This document shows, in pieces, positions 8,678 to 17,354 of a stretch of 64,000 nt of DNA. A program made the position numbers and the translations under genes. Each line of letters starts with the position of its first letter. Within the stretch, counting starts at the first letter, position 1. This DNA is from Burkholderiales bacterium. Lineage in GTDB: Bacteria; Pseudomonadota; Gammaproteobacteria; Burkholderiales; Burkholderiaceae. The notes beneath the pieces were generated by a model. It did not search any database, was not told where the DNA came from, and saw only the letters and a list, made by a program, of their open reading frames with translations. Where the stretch lies: the NCBI GenBank assembly GCA_026225235.1, contig JAMFSK010000200.1, positions 1 to 64,000 on the forward strand, written 5' to 3'.

Positions 8678-9760
8678 ATGACGTCGATTTTCCGCCATGT
8701 TTCTCCCTTGCCAATCGGTGTGGACAGCGGCCATGTAATGACCGTGCTTGGGCCTTTACCGGTCGAGAAGATGGGCGTGACGCTCATGCACGAACACATT
8801 CTGCTCGATGCGTCCGGCAAGTGGGTGCCACCTTCGTGCTGTGGCGACCGCGATATCGGTGAGCAGAAGGTCCATATCGGCATTCTGGGTGCGCTGCGGA
8901 TGAACCCGCTGATGAACCGCGACAACTGCCAGTTATTCGATGTCGAGGCCGCGATCGACGAGCTGATGCGCTTTCGGGAGTTAGGTGGCGACACCGTTGT
9001 GGATCCGACGAATATCGGCATTGGCCGCGACCCGGCAGCGTTGCAAAAAGTTGCGCGACGGACGGGCCTGAACATCGTCATGTCGACCGGGTTCTATCTG
9101 GAGCCTACGCATCCCCGCTTTGTCAGCGAGCGATCGGTCGACGATCTGGCCGAGCAACTGATCTTTGAAGTCGGCGGCGCCGACGAAAGGCCTGAAGTAA
9201 TCGCCGGCATGATCGGCGAGATCGGTGTATCGGCAGCCTTCACGGCCAATGAAGAAAAGTCGCTGCGCGCTGCGGCGCGCGCGAGCGCGGCCACCCGCGT
9301 GCCGCTGTCGATCCATCTGCCCGGCTGGGTACGACACGGACATCGTGTGCTGGATATCGTCGAGCAAGAAGGCGCCAATCTGCGTCATGTGGTGCTGTGC
9401 CATATGAATCCGAGCCACCTGGATACGCCATACCAGCATTCGTTGGCGCAGCGCGGAGCGTGGCTCGAATACGACATGATCGGCATGGACTACTACTACG
9501 CCGATGAAGACGCGCAGTCGCCCTCCGATGAGGAAAATGCGCGCGCCCTCAAGGCGCTGATCGATGCGGGGTTCATCGACCGCGTGCTGATGTCGCAAGA
9601 CGTCTTTCTCAAGACCATGCTGACCCGCTATGGCGGTTTCGGCTATGGCTACATTCTCAAGCACTTCGTGCCACGGCTGCGACGCCATGGCGTGACAGAT
9701 CAGCAAATCGAAACACTGATGATCGCCAATCCGGCAAAGGTCTTTTCGCGGCAAAGCTAG
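8678..9760 (+). CDS. phosphotriesterase-family metal-dependent hydrolase (lactonase-like)
   Basis: Amidohydrolase-superfamily TIM barrel of the PTE/PHP family, 360 residues. Metal-site residues are visible: H38 and H40 in MHEHILLD, Glu181 in GEIGVS (Glu, as in E. coli PHP, where true PTEs have a carboxylated Lys), H213 in PLSIHLPGW, H242 in VVLCHMNPSH, and the late Asp in RVLMSQDVF. Family members in sugar-transport operons usually open sugar or acyl lactones and are rarely organophosphate hydrolases. It starts 3 nt after the permease, so it most likely processes the imported compound. Exact substrate unknown. Confidence 0.88.
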   Translation: MTSIFRHVSPLPIGVDSGHVMTVLGPLPVEKMGVTLMHEHILLDASGKWVPPSCCGDRDIGEQKVHIGILGALRMNPLMNRDNCQLFDVEAAIDELMRFRELGGDTVVDPTNIGIGRDPAALQKVARRTGLNIVMSTGFYLEPTHPRFVSERSVDDLAEQLIFEVGGADERPEVIAGMIGEIGVSAAFTANEEKSLRAAARASAATRVPLSIHLPGWVRHGHRVLDIVEQEGANLRHVVLCHMNPSHLDTPYQHSLAQRGAWLEYDMIGMDYYYADEDAQSPSDEENARALKALIDAGFIDRVLMSQDVFLKTMLTRYGGFGYGYILKHFVPRLRRHGVTDQQIETLMIANPAKVFSRQS

Positions 9761-9812
9761 GCGTATATGTGCGCGTAACTGCGCCTGTTCGCCATGCTTG
9801 CCGATCCAACGG

Positions 9813-9824
9813 TAAACCGGTTTA
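9813..9824. promoter_or_regulatory. candidate LacI operator O2 (TAAACCGGTTTA)
   Basis: Second exact copy of the 12-bp palindrome found at 5680-5691. It lies in the 118-bp gap between the phosphotriesterase-like gene and the amidotransferase-like gene. It implies an internal LacI-controlled promoter for the second half of the cluster or a looping partner for O1. Confidence 0.65.
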
Positions 9825-9878
9825 ACGCTGCGTGTGCCGCCGCCGACACGGCTGGCCGCGTGCTTACAGGAGATTCGC

Positions 9879-10640
9879 ATGACCCAATCCGTATTGCTTG
9901 CGGGGGAAAGCTGGAGCAGTGCGTCGACGCATATCAAGGGCTTCGACCAGTTTCCGACGGTGACGTATCACAACGGCGCCAAGCCGTTTCTCGATGCGCT
10001 CAAAGACAGCCCCTATGCCATCACGCATATGCCCAGTCACGAAGCGCAGGAAGCGTTTCCCAGCACGCTTGGGGGCCTGCTTGCGTATGACGCCATCATC
10101 CTGTCCGACATCGGCGCCAATACCCTGCTATTGCACCCCGATACCTGGGCCAAGAGCCAACGCACGCCGAACCGTCTCAAGCTGTTGCGCGAGTATGTGG
10201 CGACCGGACGCGGACTCATGATGATCGGTGGATATCTAAGCTTTCAGGGCATCAACGGCAGCGCGCGTTTTCGGGCCACGCCGGTCGAAGAAGTGTTGCC
10301 GGTAACGTGCCTGCCCTACGACGATCGGGTCGAAGTGCCCGAGGGATTTACGCCGCAGGTGGTCGATTCCTCGCATCCGCTAGTCGCAGGTCTCGGCACG
10401 GCATGGCCCCATCTGCTCGGTTACAACGAGGTCCAGGTCAAGCCGGGCGCCACGGTCGTCGCAACCGTGCCGGAAACGGGTCACCCGCTGCTCGTCGCAG
10501 GGGAGTATGGGAAGGGCCGCACCCTGGCATGGACGAGCGACATGTCGAGTCACTGGCTCCCACCGGAGTTCTCCGACTGGAACGGTTGTGCGCAGTTGTG
10601 GTTGAACTGTCTCGACTGGCTGACATCGTCAGCGCAATAG
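9879..10640 (+). CDS. glutamine-amidotransferase-like protein (PF07090-type)
   Basis: About 253 residues from ATG 9879, with AGGAG about 5 nt upstream. The sequence resembles the class-I glutamine-amidotransferase-like group formerly called DUF1355: VLLAGESWSSASTHIKGFDQF, LAYDAIILSDIGANTLLL, GRGLMMIGGYLSFQG and GYNEVQVKPGATVVATV. The elbow reads MMIGGYLSF, without the nucleophilic Cys of true amidotransferases, so a glutaminase reaction is unlikely. These proteins recur next to sugar transport and catabolic genes, but no reaction is established that I know of. First gene after O2. Confidence 0.8.
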   Translation: MTQSVLLAGESWSSASTHIKGFDQFPTVTYHNGAKPFLDALKDSPYAITHMPSHEAQEAFPSTLGGLLAYDAIILSDIGANTLLLHPDTWAKSQRTPNRLKLLREYVATGRGLMMIGGYLSFQGINGSARFRATPVEEVLPVTCLPYDDRVEVPEGFTPQVVDSSHPLVAGLGTAWPHLLGYNEVQVKPGATVVATVPETGHPLLVAGEYGKGRTLAWTSDMSSHWLPPEFSDWNGCAQLWLNCLDWLTSSAQ

Positions 10641-10657
10641 ACGTAGACCCATCCATC

Positions 10658-11782
10658 ATGCCTCTACTCGACCCCATCGAACTGACTCGCGCCCTTGTCT
10701 CGTTCGACACGATCAACCCGCCTGGCGACGAGGAAGCAAGCGCGCGGTATCTCGCGAAAATCCTCGCGGCTGCGGGGTTTGAAGTGAATTTGCAGCGCTT
10801 CGGCGAGCGGCGTTTCAATCTGGTCGCAAAGGTCGCAGGGGTTCAAGGAGCTGCGCCGCTAGGATTCACCGGTCACCTCGACACGGTGCCACTCGGCACC
10901 GCTTCCTGGACGCACCATCCGCATGCAGGCGAAGTGGCCGACGGCCGCCTCTACGGACGCGGGTCGAGTGATATGAAAGCCGGTATTGCCGCGTTCCTGG
11001 TGGCCTGTTTGCCGATGCTCGATGCCTTGCGCGCGAGCACAGGCTTGCACGTGATCCTGACGGGCGGCGAGGAGACCGGTTGCGACGGTGCGCACGCATT
11101 GACACGGGCGGACCCCGCGTTGCTCGAACCGCTCGGAGCGTTGATCGTCGGCGAACCGACCAGCAATCGTGCCGTGATCGGTCATAAGGGTGCGTTGTGG
11201 TTGCGGGGCATCGCGCGGGGCGTGACCGCGCATGGCGCGATGCCGCATGAGGGCGTGAACGCGATCTATAAAGTCGCCGAAGCGCTACGCAAGATCCAGC
11301 ATTTTGAAGTGGGCGCATCTCACGCGGCTATGGGAGCACCGACGCTTAACGTTGGCACAGTTCAAGGCGGCCTGAACATCAACTCCGTGCCTGATCGCGC
11401 AGAGTTTTCGATCGATATGCGAACGGTGCCAGGCATCCAGCACACGTGCGTCACGGATCGCTTGCGCGGCCACCTCGGCAATATCGAACTCGAACCGGTC
11501 ATTGATTTGCCGCCTGTGTACTCCGACCCCGAAGACTCGTGGATTGCTCGCGTCACGGATCTCGCCCGAGCACGCGGCGCTTCGTCTTCAGCCCCGCGCA
11601 CAGTGCAGTTTTTCACGGACGCGGCAGTACTCGGGCCAGCGACGGGCCGCCCCCCGACGATCATTCTGGGCCCAGGCGAACCGGAGATGGCGCACAAGAC
11701 CGATGAGTATTGCCGCGTGGACCGGCTGCTCGAGGCAGTCGATCTGTACCGCGACGTTCTTGCCGACTGGATCGCACGATGA
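10658..11782 (+). CDS. M20-family metallohydrolase (ArgE/DapE-like)
   Basis: Cytoplasmic di-zinc amidohydrolase or peptidase, 374 residues from ATG 10658; the frame is open further upstream but runs inside the preceding gene. Metal and catalytic motifs are present: GHLDTVPLG, YGRGSSDMKAG, GGEETGCDGAH (catalytic Glu-Glu), GEPTSNRAVIGHKG and the terminal MAHKTDEY. The dimerisation domain lies between GALWLRG and the VPDRAEFSIDMRTVPG strand. M20 enzymes remove N-acyl groups or cleave dipeptides and carbamoyl groups. Its place here suggests that the imported compound carries an amide or N-acyl bond. It overlaps the kinase gene by 4 nt. Confidence 0.88.
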   Translation: MPLLDPIELTRALVSFDTINPPGDEEASARYLAKILAAAGFEVNLQRFGERRFNLVAKVAGVQGAAPLGFTGHLDTVPLGTASWTHHPHAGEVADGRLYGRGSSDMKAGIAAFLVACLPMLDALRASTGLHVILTGGEETGCDGAHALTRADPALLEPLGALIVGEPTSNRAVIGHKGALWLRGIARGVTAHGAMPHEGVNAIYKVAEALRKIQHFEVGASHAAMGAPTLNVGTVQGGLNINSVPDRAEFSIDMRTVPGIQHTCVTDRLRGHLGNIELEPVIDLPPVYSDPEDSWIARVTDLARARGASSSAPRTVQFFTDAAVLGPATGRPPTIILGPGEPEMAHKTDEYCRVDRLLEAVDLYRDVLADWIAR

Positions 11783-12726
11783 TTGAGACGACTGCAGCAA
11801 ACAGCCCTCGGGTACGCGTCAGCGTAGTCGGCAATGCAGCGATAGACCTGAGCCTGCGCGTGGGGCGCTTGCCTCAGCCCGGCGAAACCTCGCTCGCACT
11901 GGAGACCGTATCCGACCTCGGAGGCAAAGGTGCCAATCAGGCGGTCGCTGCAGCTCGCGCAGGTGCGTTGACCCAACTCTTTGCAGCCGTAGGCGATGAC
12001 GCCGACGGCGACCGGTTGATCGCGCAATTGAACGCCGAAGGCATCGACACGCGCCACGTCATGCGTGTGGGCTGCCCGACCGATTTGTCGATCATCACAG
12101 TCGATGCGCAAGGTGAGAACACCATCATCACGCGCAACGAAGCCGCTGCACGCTTCCGGCCCGAACCGGGCGCCCTCTTCGATGCCGCCCGCGCAGGTGA
12201 CTGGATCGCACTGCAAGGCAACCTGAGCGCGGAGGTCACGGCCGACGTGCTGCACGCGGCGCGGCTCGGAGCGGGCCGCACCTTGCTTAATCCCGGCCCC
12301 GTACGCTTCGATTGCGTGCCCTTGCTAGGGGATGTCGACATTCTGGTGGTCAATGAGGTCGAAGCCGCGACGCTTACGGCACTCGACGAACCGTCTCTCG
12401 CCGCCACCGAACTGCATCGCGCGGGCGCCCGCGATGTCTGCGTAACACTTGGCGCCGCGGGCCTGCTCTGGTGCAACGACAGCGGTACGCAACACCTTGC
12501 TGCGGTGCGCACCACCGCCATCGACACCGTCGGTGCCGGCGACGCCTTTTGCGGCACGCTGCTTGCCGCATTGGCGCAAGGGCTTGCCATGCCGCTCGCG
12601 CTACGTTGGGCCCAGGCCGTCGCCGCCTACGCTGTCGCGCGACGCGGTGCGCAAGCCAGCTTTCCCGACCGTGCAGCAACATGCGATTTGCTGCATTCGT
12701 CAACCTCTCCTTCTCAGGCACATTGA
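11779..12726 (+). CDS. PfkB-family carbohydrate kinase (ribokinase-like)
   Basis: ATP-dependent kinase of 315 residues starting at ATG 11779, which overlaps the M20 stop (ATGA). Ribokinase-family motifs are clear: the N-terminal VSVVGNAAIDLSLRVGRLP, the PfkB-1 segment SDLGGKGANQAVAAARAGA, and the catalytic PfkB-2 segment AIDTVGAGDAFCGTLLAAL with the GAGD anion hole and Asp base. It would phosphorylate a sugar or nucleoside released by the upstream hydrolases. The exact substrate cannot be read from sequence. Confidence 0.9.
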   Translation: MIETTAANSPRVRVSVVGNAAIDLSLRVGRLPQPGETSLALETVSDLGGKGANQAVAAARAGALTQLFAAVGDDADGDRLIAQLNAEGIDTRHVMRVGCPTDLSIITVDAQGENTIITRNEAAARFRPEPGALFDAARAGDWIALQGNLSAEVTADVLHAARLGAGRTLLNPGPVRFDCVPLLGDVDILVVNEVEAATLTALDEPSLAATELHRAGARDVCVTLGAAGLLWCNDSGTQHLAAVRTTAIDTVGAGDAFCGTLLAALAQGLAMPLALRWAQAVAAYAVARRGAQASFPDRAATCDLLHSSTSPSQAH

Positions 12727-12732
12727 ATCGAT

Positions 12733-13572
12733 ATGGAAACTTCTTCTGGTGTTGGCCGTGGACGCACCGACTCCGTTCAGCAGATTTTTGGGCGCCCGCG
12801 CGGTGTCGTGATCGGCGTGATTCACTGTCCGCCCTTCCCTGGCTCACCGCGCTTTCAGGGCGCGTCGAGCGAAGCCTTGTACGAGGCGGCGCTCGCCGAT
12901 GCACTTGCCTATGCGGCCGGCGGCGTCGATGGCCTGATCATCGAGAATCACGGCGACGTGCCCTTCTCGAAGCCGGACGATATCGGTCATGAGACCTCGG
13001 CGTTCATGGCGGTCACAGCCGATCGCATCAAGCGGGAAACAGGCTTGCCGTTCGGCATCAACGTGCTGGCAAATGCGGCGATTCCGGCCTTGGCCATCGC
13101 GGCTGCGAGTCAAGCTGCCTTCGTGCGCGTAAATCAATGGGCCAATGCGTATGTCGCAAACGAGGGGTTGATCGAAGGCGCGGCAGCCCTCGCGCTACGT
13201 TACCGGGCACGTTTGCGGGCCGATGGCATTCGCGTGTTTGCGGATGCACACGTCAAACACGGCGCGCACGCCATCGTGGCAGACCGGTCGCTGGAAGAGC
13301 TGGTGCGCGACGTCGAGTTCTTCGATGCAGACGCGATCATCGCCACAGGCCAGCGTACGGGCGATGCGGCGAGTGCCGACTACCTGCGACAGATGAGGGC
13401 AGCCACGACGCTGCCCTTGCTGGTCGGCAGCGGCTGCTCCGAGCGCAACGTGGCAGAGATCCTCTCGATCGTCGACGCGGTGATCGTCGCGAGTTCGTTG
13501 AAGGTTGGCGGCGTCTGGTGGAATCCGGTTGAAGAAGCGAAAGTGCGCGCGTTCATGAAGGCAGCGCGCTAG
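12733..13572 (+). CDS. BtpA/SgcQ-family protein
   Basis: TIM-barrel protein of 279 residues in the BtpA/SgcQ family: RGVVIGVIHCPPFPGSP, GGVDGLIIENHGDVPF, GINVLANAAIPALAIA and VFADAHVKHGAHAI. BtpA was first linked to photosystem I assembly in cyanobacteria, whereas SgcQ-like members sit in bacterial sugar clusters with no fixed reaction. Here it follows a PfkB kinase by 6 nt, so an isomerase, aldolase or lyase role on the phosphorylated product is plausible but inferred. It is the last gene of the operon. Confidence 0.85.
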   Translation: METSSGVGRGRTDSVQQIFGRPRGVVIGVIHCPPFPGSPRFQGASSEALYEAALADALAYAAGGVDGLIIENHGDVPFSKPDDIGHETSAFMAVTADRIKRETGLPFGINVLANAAIPALAIAAASQAAFVRVNQWANAYVANEGLIEGAAALALRYRARLRADGIRVFADAHVKHGAHAIVADRSLEELVRDVEFFDADAIIATGQRTGDAASADYLRQMRAATTLPLLVGSGCSERNVAEILSIVDAVIVASSLKVGGVWWNPVEEAKVRAFMKAAR

Positions 13573-13591
13573 TACTGACACCCTCAGTGCT
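13571..13591 (+). terminator. stem-loop at the end of the LacI-controlled operon
   Basis: AGTACTGA / TCAGTGCT, an 8-bp stem with one G-T wobble and a 5-nt loop, starting inside the stop codon of the BtpA/SgcQ gene. There is no T-run, so termination is inferred from position. Confidence 0.4.
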
Positions 13592-13792
13592 GGCTTCTAG
13601 ATCAGATCCACCCCGTCATCCGCCGGGAAGAACCGATCATTCGCACTTTGCTTATCGACCTGACGAGCGCGGTCCTGCACCGAATGCGAAGCGGCGCCGA
13701 TAAGGAAATAAGAATAAATTGGTTCAGACACGGTAGCTCGCGGCAGGAAAATCAAGTCGCATCGCGATTGACTTTTCCTGAGGAGGAATTCC

Positions 13793-14368
13793 GTGCTCGC
13801 TACCCGATCCTGGCCCCCGCGCCTTGTTACTGTGCCCGGGCTGCATGGCAGTGAGGATGGGCATTGGCAAAGCTGGCTCGAGCGGCAGTATCCGCGCTCG
13901 CTGCGCGTCGAGCAGGCCGACTGGGAGGCCCCGGAGATCGATGCCTGGTCGCGCGCAGTCGCGAGCTTCCTGGATGATCTTCGCGCACCCTGCGTGGTCG
14001 CCGCACACAGCTTCGGCTGTCTCGCGACCGTGCAGGCGCTCGTGCGTCATGCCGAAAACGTGGTCGGCGTGCTGCTCGTGGCGCCGGCAAGTCCATGCAA
14101 ATTCAATATCCAGGATCTGAACCGCAACCGCTTACGGGTGCCATCGATCGTGGTCGCCAGCGAAACCGATCCCTGGATGACCGCAAACGAAGCGCGCCAG
14201 CTCGCCGTGAGCTGGGGCAGCAGCTTCGTGAACCTCGGCGATGCCGGGCATGTCAACGTCGCATCTGGCTGCGGTCCGCTCCCGCGCGCCAAGCATCTGG
14301 TCGATGTGCTCGTACAAAGCGCAGCGTCGCTACGCTTCAGGGACACGAACGCCTCGGCGCACCACTGA
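13793..14368 (+). CDS. RBBP9/YdeN-type serine hydrolase
   Basis: Alpha/beta hydrolase of 191 residues, the typical length of the RBBP9/YdeN group. Motifs are VPGLHGSEDGHWQSWLE near the N-terminus, the nucleophile elbow AAHSFGCLA, the acidic residue in ASETDPWM and the catalytic His in GDAGHVNVASGCG. The start is the GTG at 13793, preceded by a very strong AGGAGGAA. It is separated from the catabolic operon by 220 bp and is probably independent. Substrate unknown. Confidence 0.88.
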   Translation: MLATRSWPPRLVTVPGLHGSEDGHWQSWLERQYPRSLRVEQADWEAPEIDAWSRAVASFLDDLRAPCVVAAHSFGCLATVQALVRHAENVVGVLLVAPASPCKFNIQDLNRNRLRVPSIVVASETDPWMTANEARQLAVSWGSSFVNLGDAGHVNVASGCGPLPRAKHLVDVLVQSAASLRFRDTNASAHH

Positions 14369-14494
14369 GGTCGGACAAAACGGGCGACCCAGGATATGCG
14401 AGAGTGTGACGCCTCGCACACGCCGGTCCTGATCGCCTGACCCGTCGACGCCTACCTGCGCGCGCCGGGCGAGAGCCGATGCCCCAACGGCAGT

Positions 14495-15790
14495 TCACAC
14501 GCTTGCCAGCGCCTGATCGATATCGAACAGCAGATCGTCGATATGCTCGATGCCGATCGACAGTCGCACGGTTTCCTCGGTCACACCCGCTTTCACGAGT
14601 TCTTCTGGCGAGAGCTGCCGATGCGTGGTCGACGCGGGATGTGCCGCCAGCGACTTCGCGTCCCCGATATTGACCAGCCGCGTGAATAGCTTGAGTGCGT
14701 CCTGAAACCGCGCTCCCGCGGGACGACCGCCTTTGACGCCAAACGTCAGAATGCCCGGCGCCTTTCCTGATAGATACTTGGCTACCAGCGCGTGGTCCGG
14801 ATGATCGGGAAGGCTCGAATGATTGACCCATTCGACCTTCGCATGCGATTGCAGATGCTTCGCGATGCGTGCCGCGTTCTCGGTGATCCGGTCGATGCGC
14901 AGGCCCAGCGTCTCGATGCCCTGGAGAATCAGGAAGACATTGAACGGCGAGATCGCCGCACCTGTGTTGCGCAAGGGCACCACGCGCGCACGGCCAATAT
15001 AGGCCGCCGGCCCGAAGGCTTCGGTGTAGACAACACCGTGATAGCTGACATCGGGTTCATTCAGCCGGCGAAACCGCTGCTTATGCTCAGCCCACGGGAA
15101 CTTGCCCGAATCGACGATCGCACCGCCAAGGCTTGTGCCATGACCGCCAAGATACTTCGTCAGTGAATGCACCACGATGTCCGCGCCGTGTTCGATCGGC
15201 CGCAACAAGTATGGCGTGGGCACCGTGTTATCGACGATGAGCGGAATGCCGTGCCGATGCGCGATATCCGCCAAAGCGCGAATGTCCGTGATATTGCCAA
15301 GCGGGTTGCCCACCGTCTCGGCGAAGATCGCCTTGGTCCGATCATCGATCAACGCTTCGAACGAAGCGGGATCGCGCGGCTCGGCGAAGCGCGTCGTAAT
15401 GCCGAACTGCGGCAAGGTATGCGCGAACAGGTTGTACGTGCCACCGTAGAGCGTGCTGGCTGACACGATATTGTCGCCGGCCTCGGTGATCGTCTGGATC
15501 GAATAGGTGACTGCGGCCTGCCCCGACGCTAGCGCAAGCGCTGCCACACCGCCCTCAAGCGCCGCGAGTCGCTGCTCGAGCACGTCCTGCGTGGGGTTCA
15601 TGATCCGCGTGTAGATATTGCCCGGAACCTTGAGATCGAATAGGTCGGCACCGTGCTGCGTGTCGTCGAAGGCGAACGCGACCGTCTGATAGATCGGTAC
15701 GGCTGCGGCCCGTGTGGTCGGATCGGGGCTATATCCCCCATGCACAGCGATTGTTTCAAGCTTCCATGAGGGATTTTGATCTTGCGACAT
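14495..15790 (-). CDS. metY: O-acetylhomoserine sulfhydrylase / aminocarboxypropyltransferase
   Basis: Cytoplasmic PLP enzyme of 431 residues that makes homocysteine from O-acetylhomoserine and sulfide, or methionine from methanethiol. The PLP lysine is K212 in VVHSLTKYLGGHG. Other Cys/Met-metabolism PLP motifs are TRIMNPTQDVLEQRLAALEG, the aromatic stacking segment ASTLYGGTYNLF, and AHPASTTHRQLS near the C-terminus. The length fits MetY (about 430) better than MetB/MetC (about 390). As the entry point of inorganic sulfide it fits the sulfur theme of the rest of the window. It diverges from the DszB-like paralogue at 16099. Confidence 0.94.
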   Translation of the reverse strand: MSQDQNPSWKLETIAVHGGYSPDPTTRAAAVPIYQTVAFAFDDTQHGADLFDLKVPGNIYTRIMNPTQDVLEQRLAALEGGVAALALASGQAAVTYSIQTITEAGDNIVSASTLYGGTYNLFAHTLPQFGITTRFAEPRDPASFEALIDDRTKAIFAETVGNPLGNITDIRALADIAHRHGIPLIVDNTVPTPYLLRPIEHGADIVVHSLTKYLGGHGTSLGGAIVDSGKFPWAEHKQRFRRLNEPDVSYHGVVYTEAFGPAAYIGRARVVPLRNTGAAISPFNVFLILQGIETLGLRIDRITENAARIAKHLQSHAKVEWVNHSSLPDHPDHALVAKYLSGKAPGILTFGVKGGRPAGARFQDALKLFTRLVNIGDAKSLAAHPASTTHRQLSPEELVKAGVTEETVRLSIGIEHIDDLLFDIDQALASV

Positions 15791-15825
15791 GGCGGCGTCT
15801 CCGGTTGTTGTTTGAGGCTCTAGCG

Positions 15826-15831
15826 ATTATA
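15826..15831 (-). promoter_or_regulatory. candidate -10 box of metY
   Basis: On the minus strand the sequence is a perfect TATAAT, 36 nt before the metY start codon. No good -35 box lies at 16-18 bp. An inverted repeat immediately upstream would sit in the spacer. Confidence 0.4.
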
Positions 15832-15849
15832 GGAATGTGTCGGCATTCC
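15832..15849. promoter_or_regulatory. inverted repeat in metY promoter
   Basis: GGAATG-N6-CATTCC abuts the TATAAT at 15826-15831, in the position where a repressor would block RNA polymerase. Candidate operator for a sulfur or methionine regulator. Confidence 0.35.
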
Positions 15850-16098
15850 CTTTGGCAGGGTTTGTCATATCGTTATCAAGCGGCGAAGCAAACAGCCGGA
15901 GCAAGGGATGTCGCCAGCCGTCGCTCTGTGTCATGTCGTATCGGCGGGGAAAACCCTGTCGCGAACCTGCAAAGCTTAGTCGTTTGAAATCGTTGTGCGG
16001 TGCCATTTGCGATGCTCAAATGCTTTCCGACTTATCGAGGCAGCACCCGCTACGACCGCAGAATTCGGACCGACCTCCAATCGACAAAAGGGATCACC

Positions 16099-17157
16099 AT
16101 GGGACACGTACCGCCACAAATCTGGTATAGCCGCTCGCCCGTAGTCTCACCGCTTGCGGTTGCAGTGCGCACAGGAAAACTCCAGCAGGCCTTCGCGCAG
16201 GAGCAAATCGAGATTGCCTCCACCACCGAGCATGCTGACGAAACCATCCGCAGCTCGTACTTCAATCATCATCTCGCCTGGTCGTTTCGACAGGGCGGCA
16301 ACGTACCGGCCTTATGGGCGCGTTCCCAGGGTGCGGCGACGAAACTGATCGGCCTTAGCTGGAACACCGAGTTTCAGGCCTTGATCACGTTGCCCGACCG
16401 TGGCATCAGAAACGCGAAAGACCTGACGGGTCGGCGATACGGCGTGCCTCACTTTGCGCCGTTTGGGGTTGATCTTCTCGCGCCGTTCGCTCTCAAAGGG
16501 CTCGTATCCGCGCGCGCGGCTGAAGGACTCGACATTGACGGCGTCGAACTGGTCGATCTGCCGGTCGAGACACGTGTCAAGCCGTACGATCCGAATAAAG
16601 GCGATGGACTCGGCAAGTTCAGTCTCGGAGGATTCGGAGCCAATCCACAAATTGCCGCGCTGTTTCAGGGGAAAATCGATGCCTTCTATGTCAAGGGCGT
16701 GGAAGGCGTCGCGCTCGCGAACGCGATTGGCGCCTCGCTCGTGTCGGAGTTCGGTTCACATCCCGATCTGTGGGTGCGTCTCGGTGCGGGCAACCCGCGC
16801 CCTTTGACTATTGGTGACGAGTTCGTCGCGACGCGACCGGACCTCGTGGGCGTCTTGCTGAACACGGTAAGGAGCATCGGCCCTTGGGCTACAGGCCACC
16901 GCGAGGATGCGATCCGCGCGCTAGCCGCGGACCACAAGGCCAGCGAAAACGCGGTACGCGTTGCGCTTGGAGAGGATATCGGCGCGCACCTCGGCATCAG
17001 TCTCAAAGACGACGAGTTGGAGGCTTTCGAGCGCTATCGAAACCTGCTGAAGGATTGGAAGATCATTGAAGGCGATTTTTCTCTGTCCGAATGGGTGGCG
17101 CCAAAACCGCTCGAGCACGCCCTCACGTCTCCCCTCGCGCAATGGGCCCGGGACTGA
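16099..17157 (+). CDS. DszB-like protein lacking catalytic Cys and His (binding-protein fold)
   Basis: 352 residues from ATG 16099, with AAAGGG upstream and no signal peptide. It aligns with the DszB-like proteins at 25290 and 36917: the shared core is SFRQGGNVPALWARSQGAAT followed by KLIGLSW and DLTGRRYGVP. DszB (2'-hydroxybiphenyl-2-sulfinate desulfinase) uses Cys27, His60 and Arg70. Here the Cys position is S13 in WYSRSP and the His position is Y54 in SSYFNHH, while R64 is kept. It may be a non-catalytic sensor or binding protein, or use other chemistry; automatic pipelines would probably call it an ABC substrate-binding protein. It lies between metY and a dehydrogenase. Confidence 0.75.
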   Translation: MGHVPPQIWYSRSPVVSPLAVAVRTGKLQQAFAQEQIEIASTTEHADETIRSSYFNHHLAWSFRQGGNVPALWARSQGAATKLIGLSWNTEFQALITLPDRGIRNAKDLTGRRYGVPHFAPFGVDLLAPFALKGLVSARAAEGLDIDGVELVDLPVETRVKPYDPNKGDGLGKFSLGGFGANPQIAALFQGKIDAFYVKGVEGVALANAIGASLVSEFGSHPDLWVRLGAGNPRPLTIGDEFVATRPDLVGVLLNTVRSIGPWATGHREDAIRALAADHKASENAVRVALGEDIGAHLGISLKDDELEAFERYRNLLKDWKIIEGDFSLSEWVAPKPLEHALTSPLAQWARD

Positions 17158-17178
17158 CAGTACAGTCTTAAGCCTCCC

Positions 17179-17205
17179 CGCCCGAGGCACCGCGAGCCTC
17201 GGGCG
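17179..17205 (+). terminator. GC-rich stem-loop after the DszB-like paralogue
   Basis: Perfect 10-bp stem CGCCCGAGGC / GCCTCGGGCG with a 7-nt loop, 22 nt after the stop codon. Strong hairpin without an obvious T-run; probable terminator. Confidence 0.55.
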
Positions 17206-17354
17206 AGCACCCGCGGCACATTATTCGAATCTGCCCCTTCCCTCATTCCGCCTCGCCCTCCGATTGCTACGACTCGGTTAAGTAACACTTGTCGTCGTTT
17301 CGACTAGACTGCTCTGGATTGTTTTTTTCAATCCACCCAATCGAGTCTGACCTT

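Larger units (their letters stand above)
15791..16098. other. divergent intergenic region, metY / DszB-like paralogue
   Basis: About 308 bp. It contains the candidate metY promoter and the inverted repeat listed separately, plus an AAAGGG Shine-Dalgarno before ATG 16099. I did not recognise a SAM riboswitch or other structured leader. Confidence 0.4.

Noticed and set aside
10307-10657. N-terminal extension of the M20 gene
   Set aside because: The frame is open upstream but runs inside the preceding gene, and the family start fits ATG 10658.
15791-16098. SAM riboswitch upstream of metY
   Set aside because: No recognisable conserved core or pseudoknot pattern; only a promoter-like box and a short dyad.
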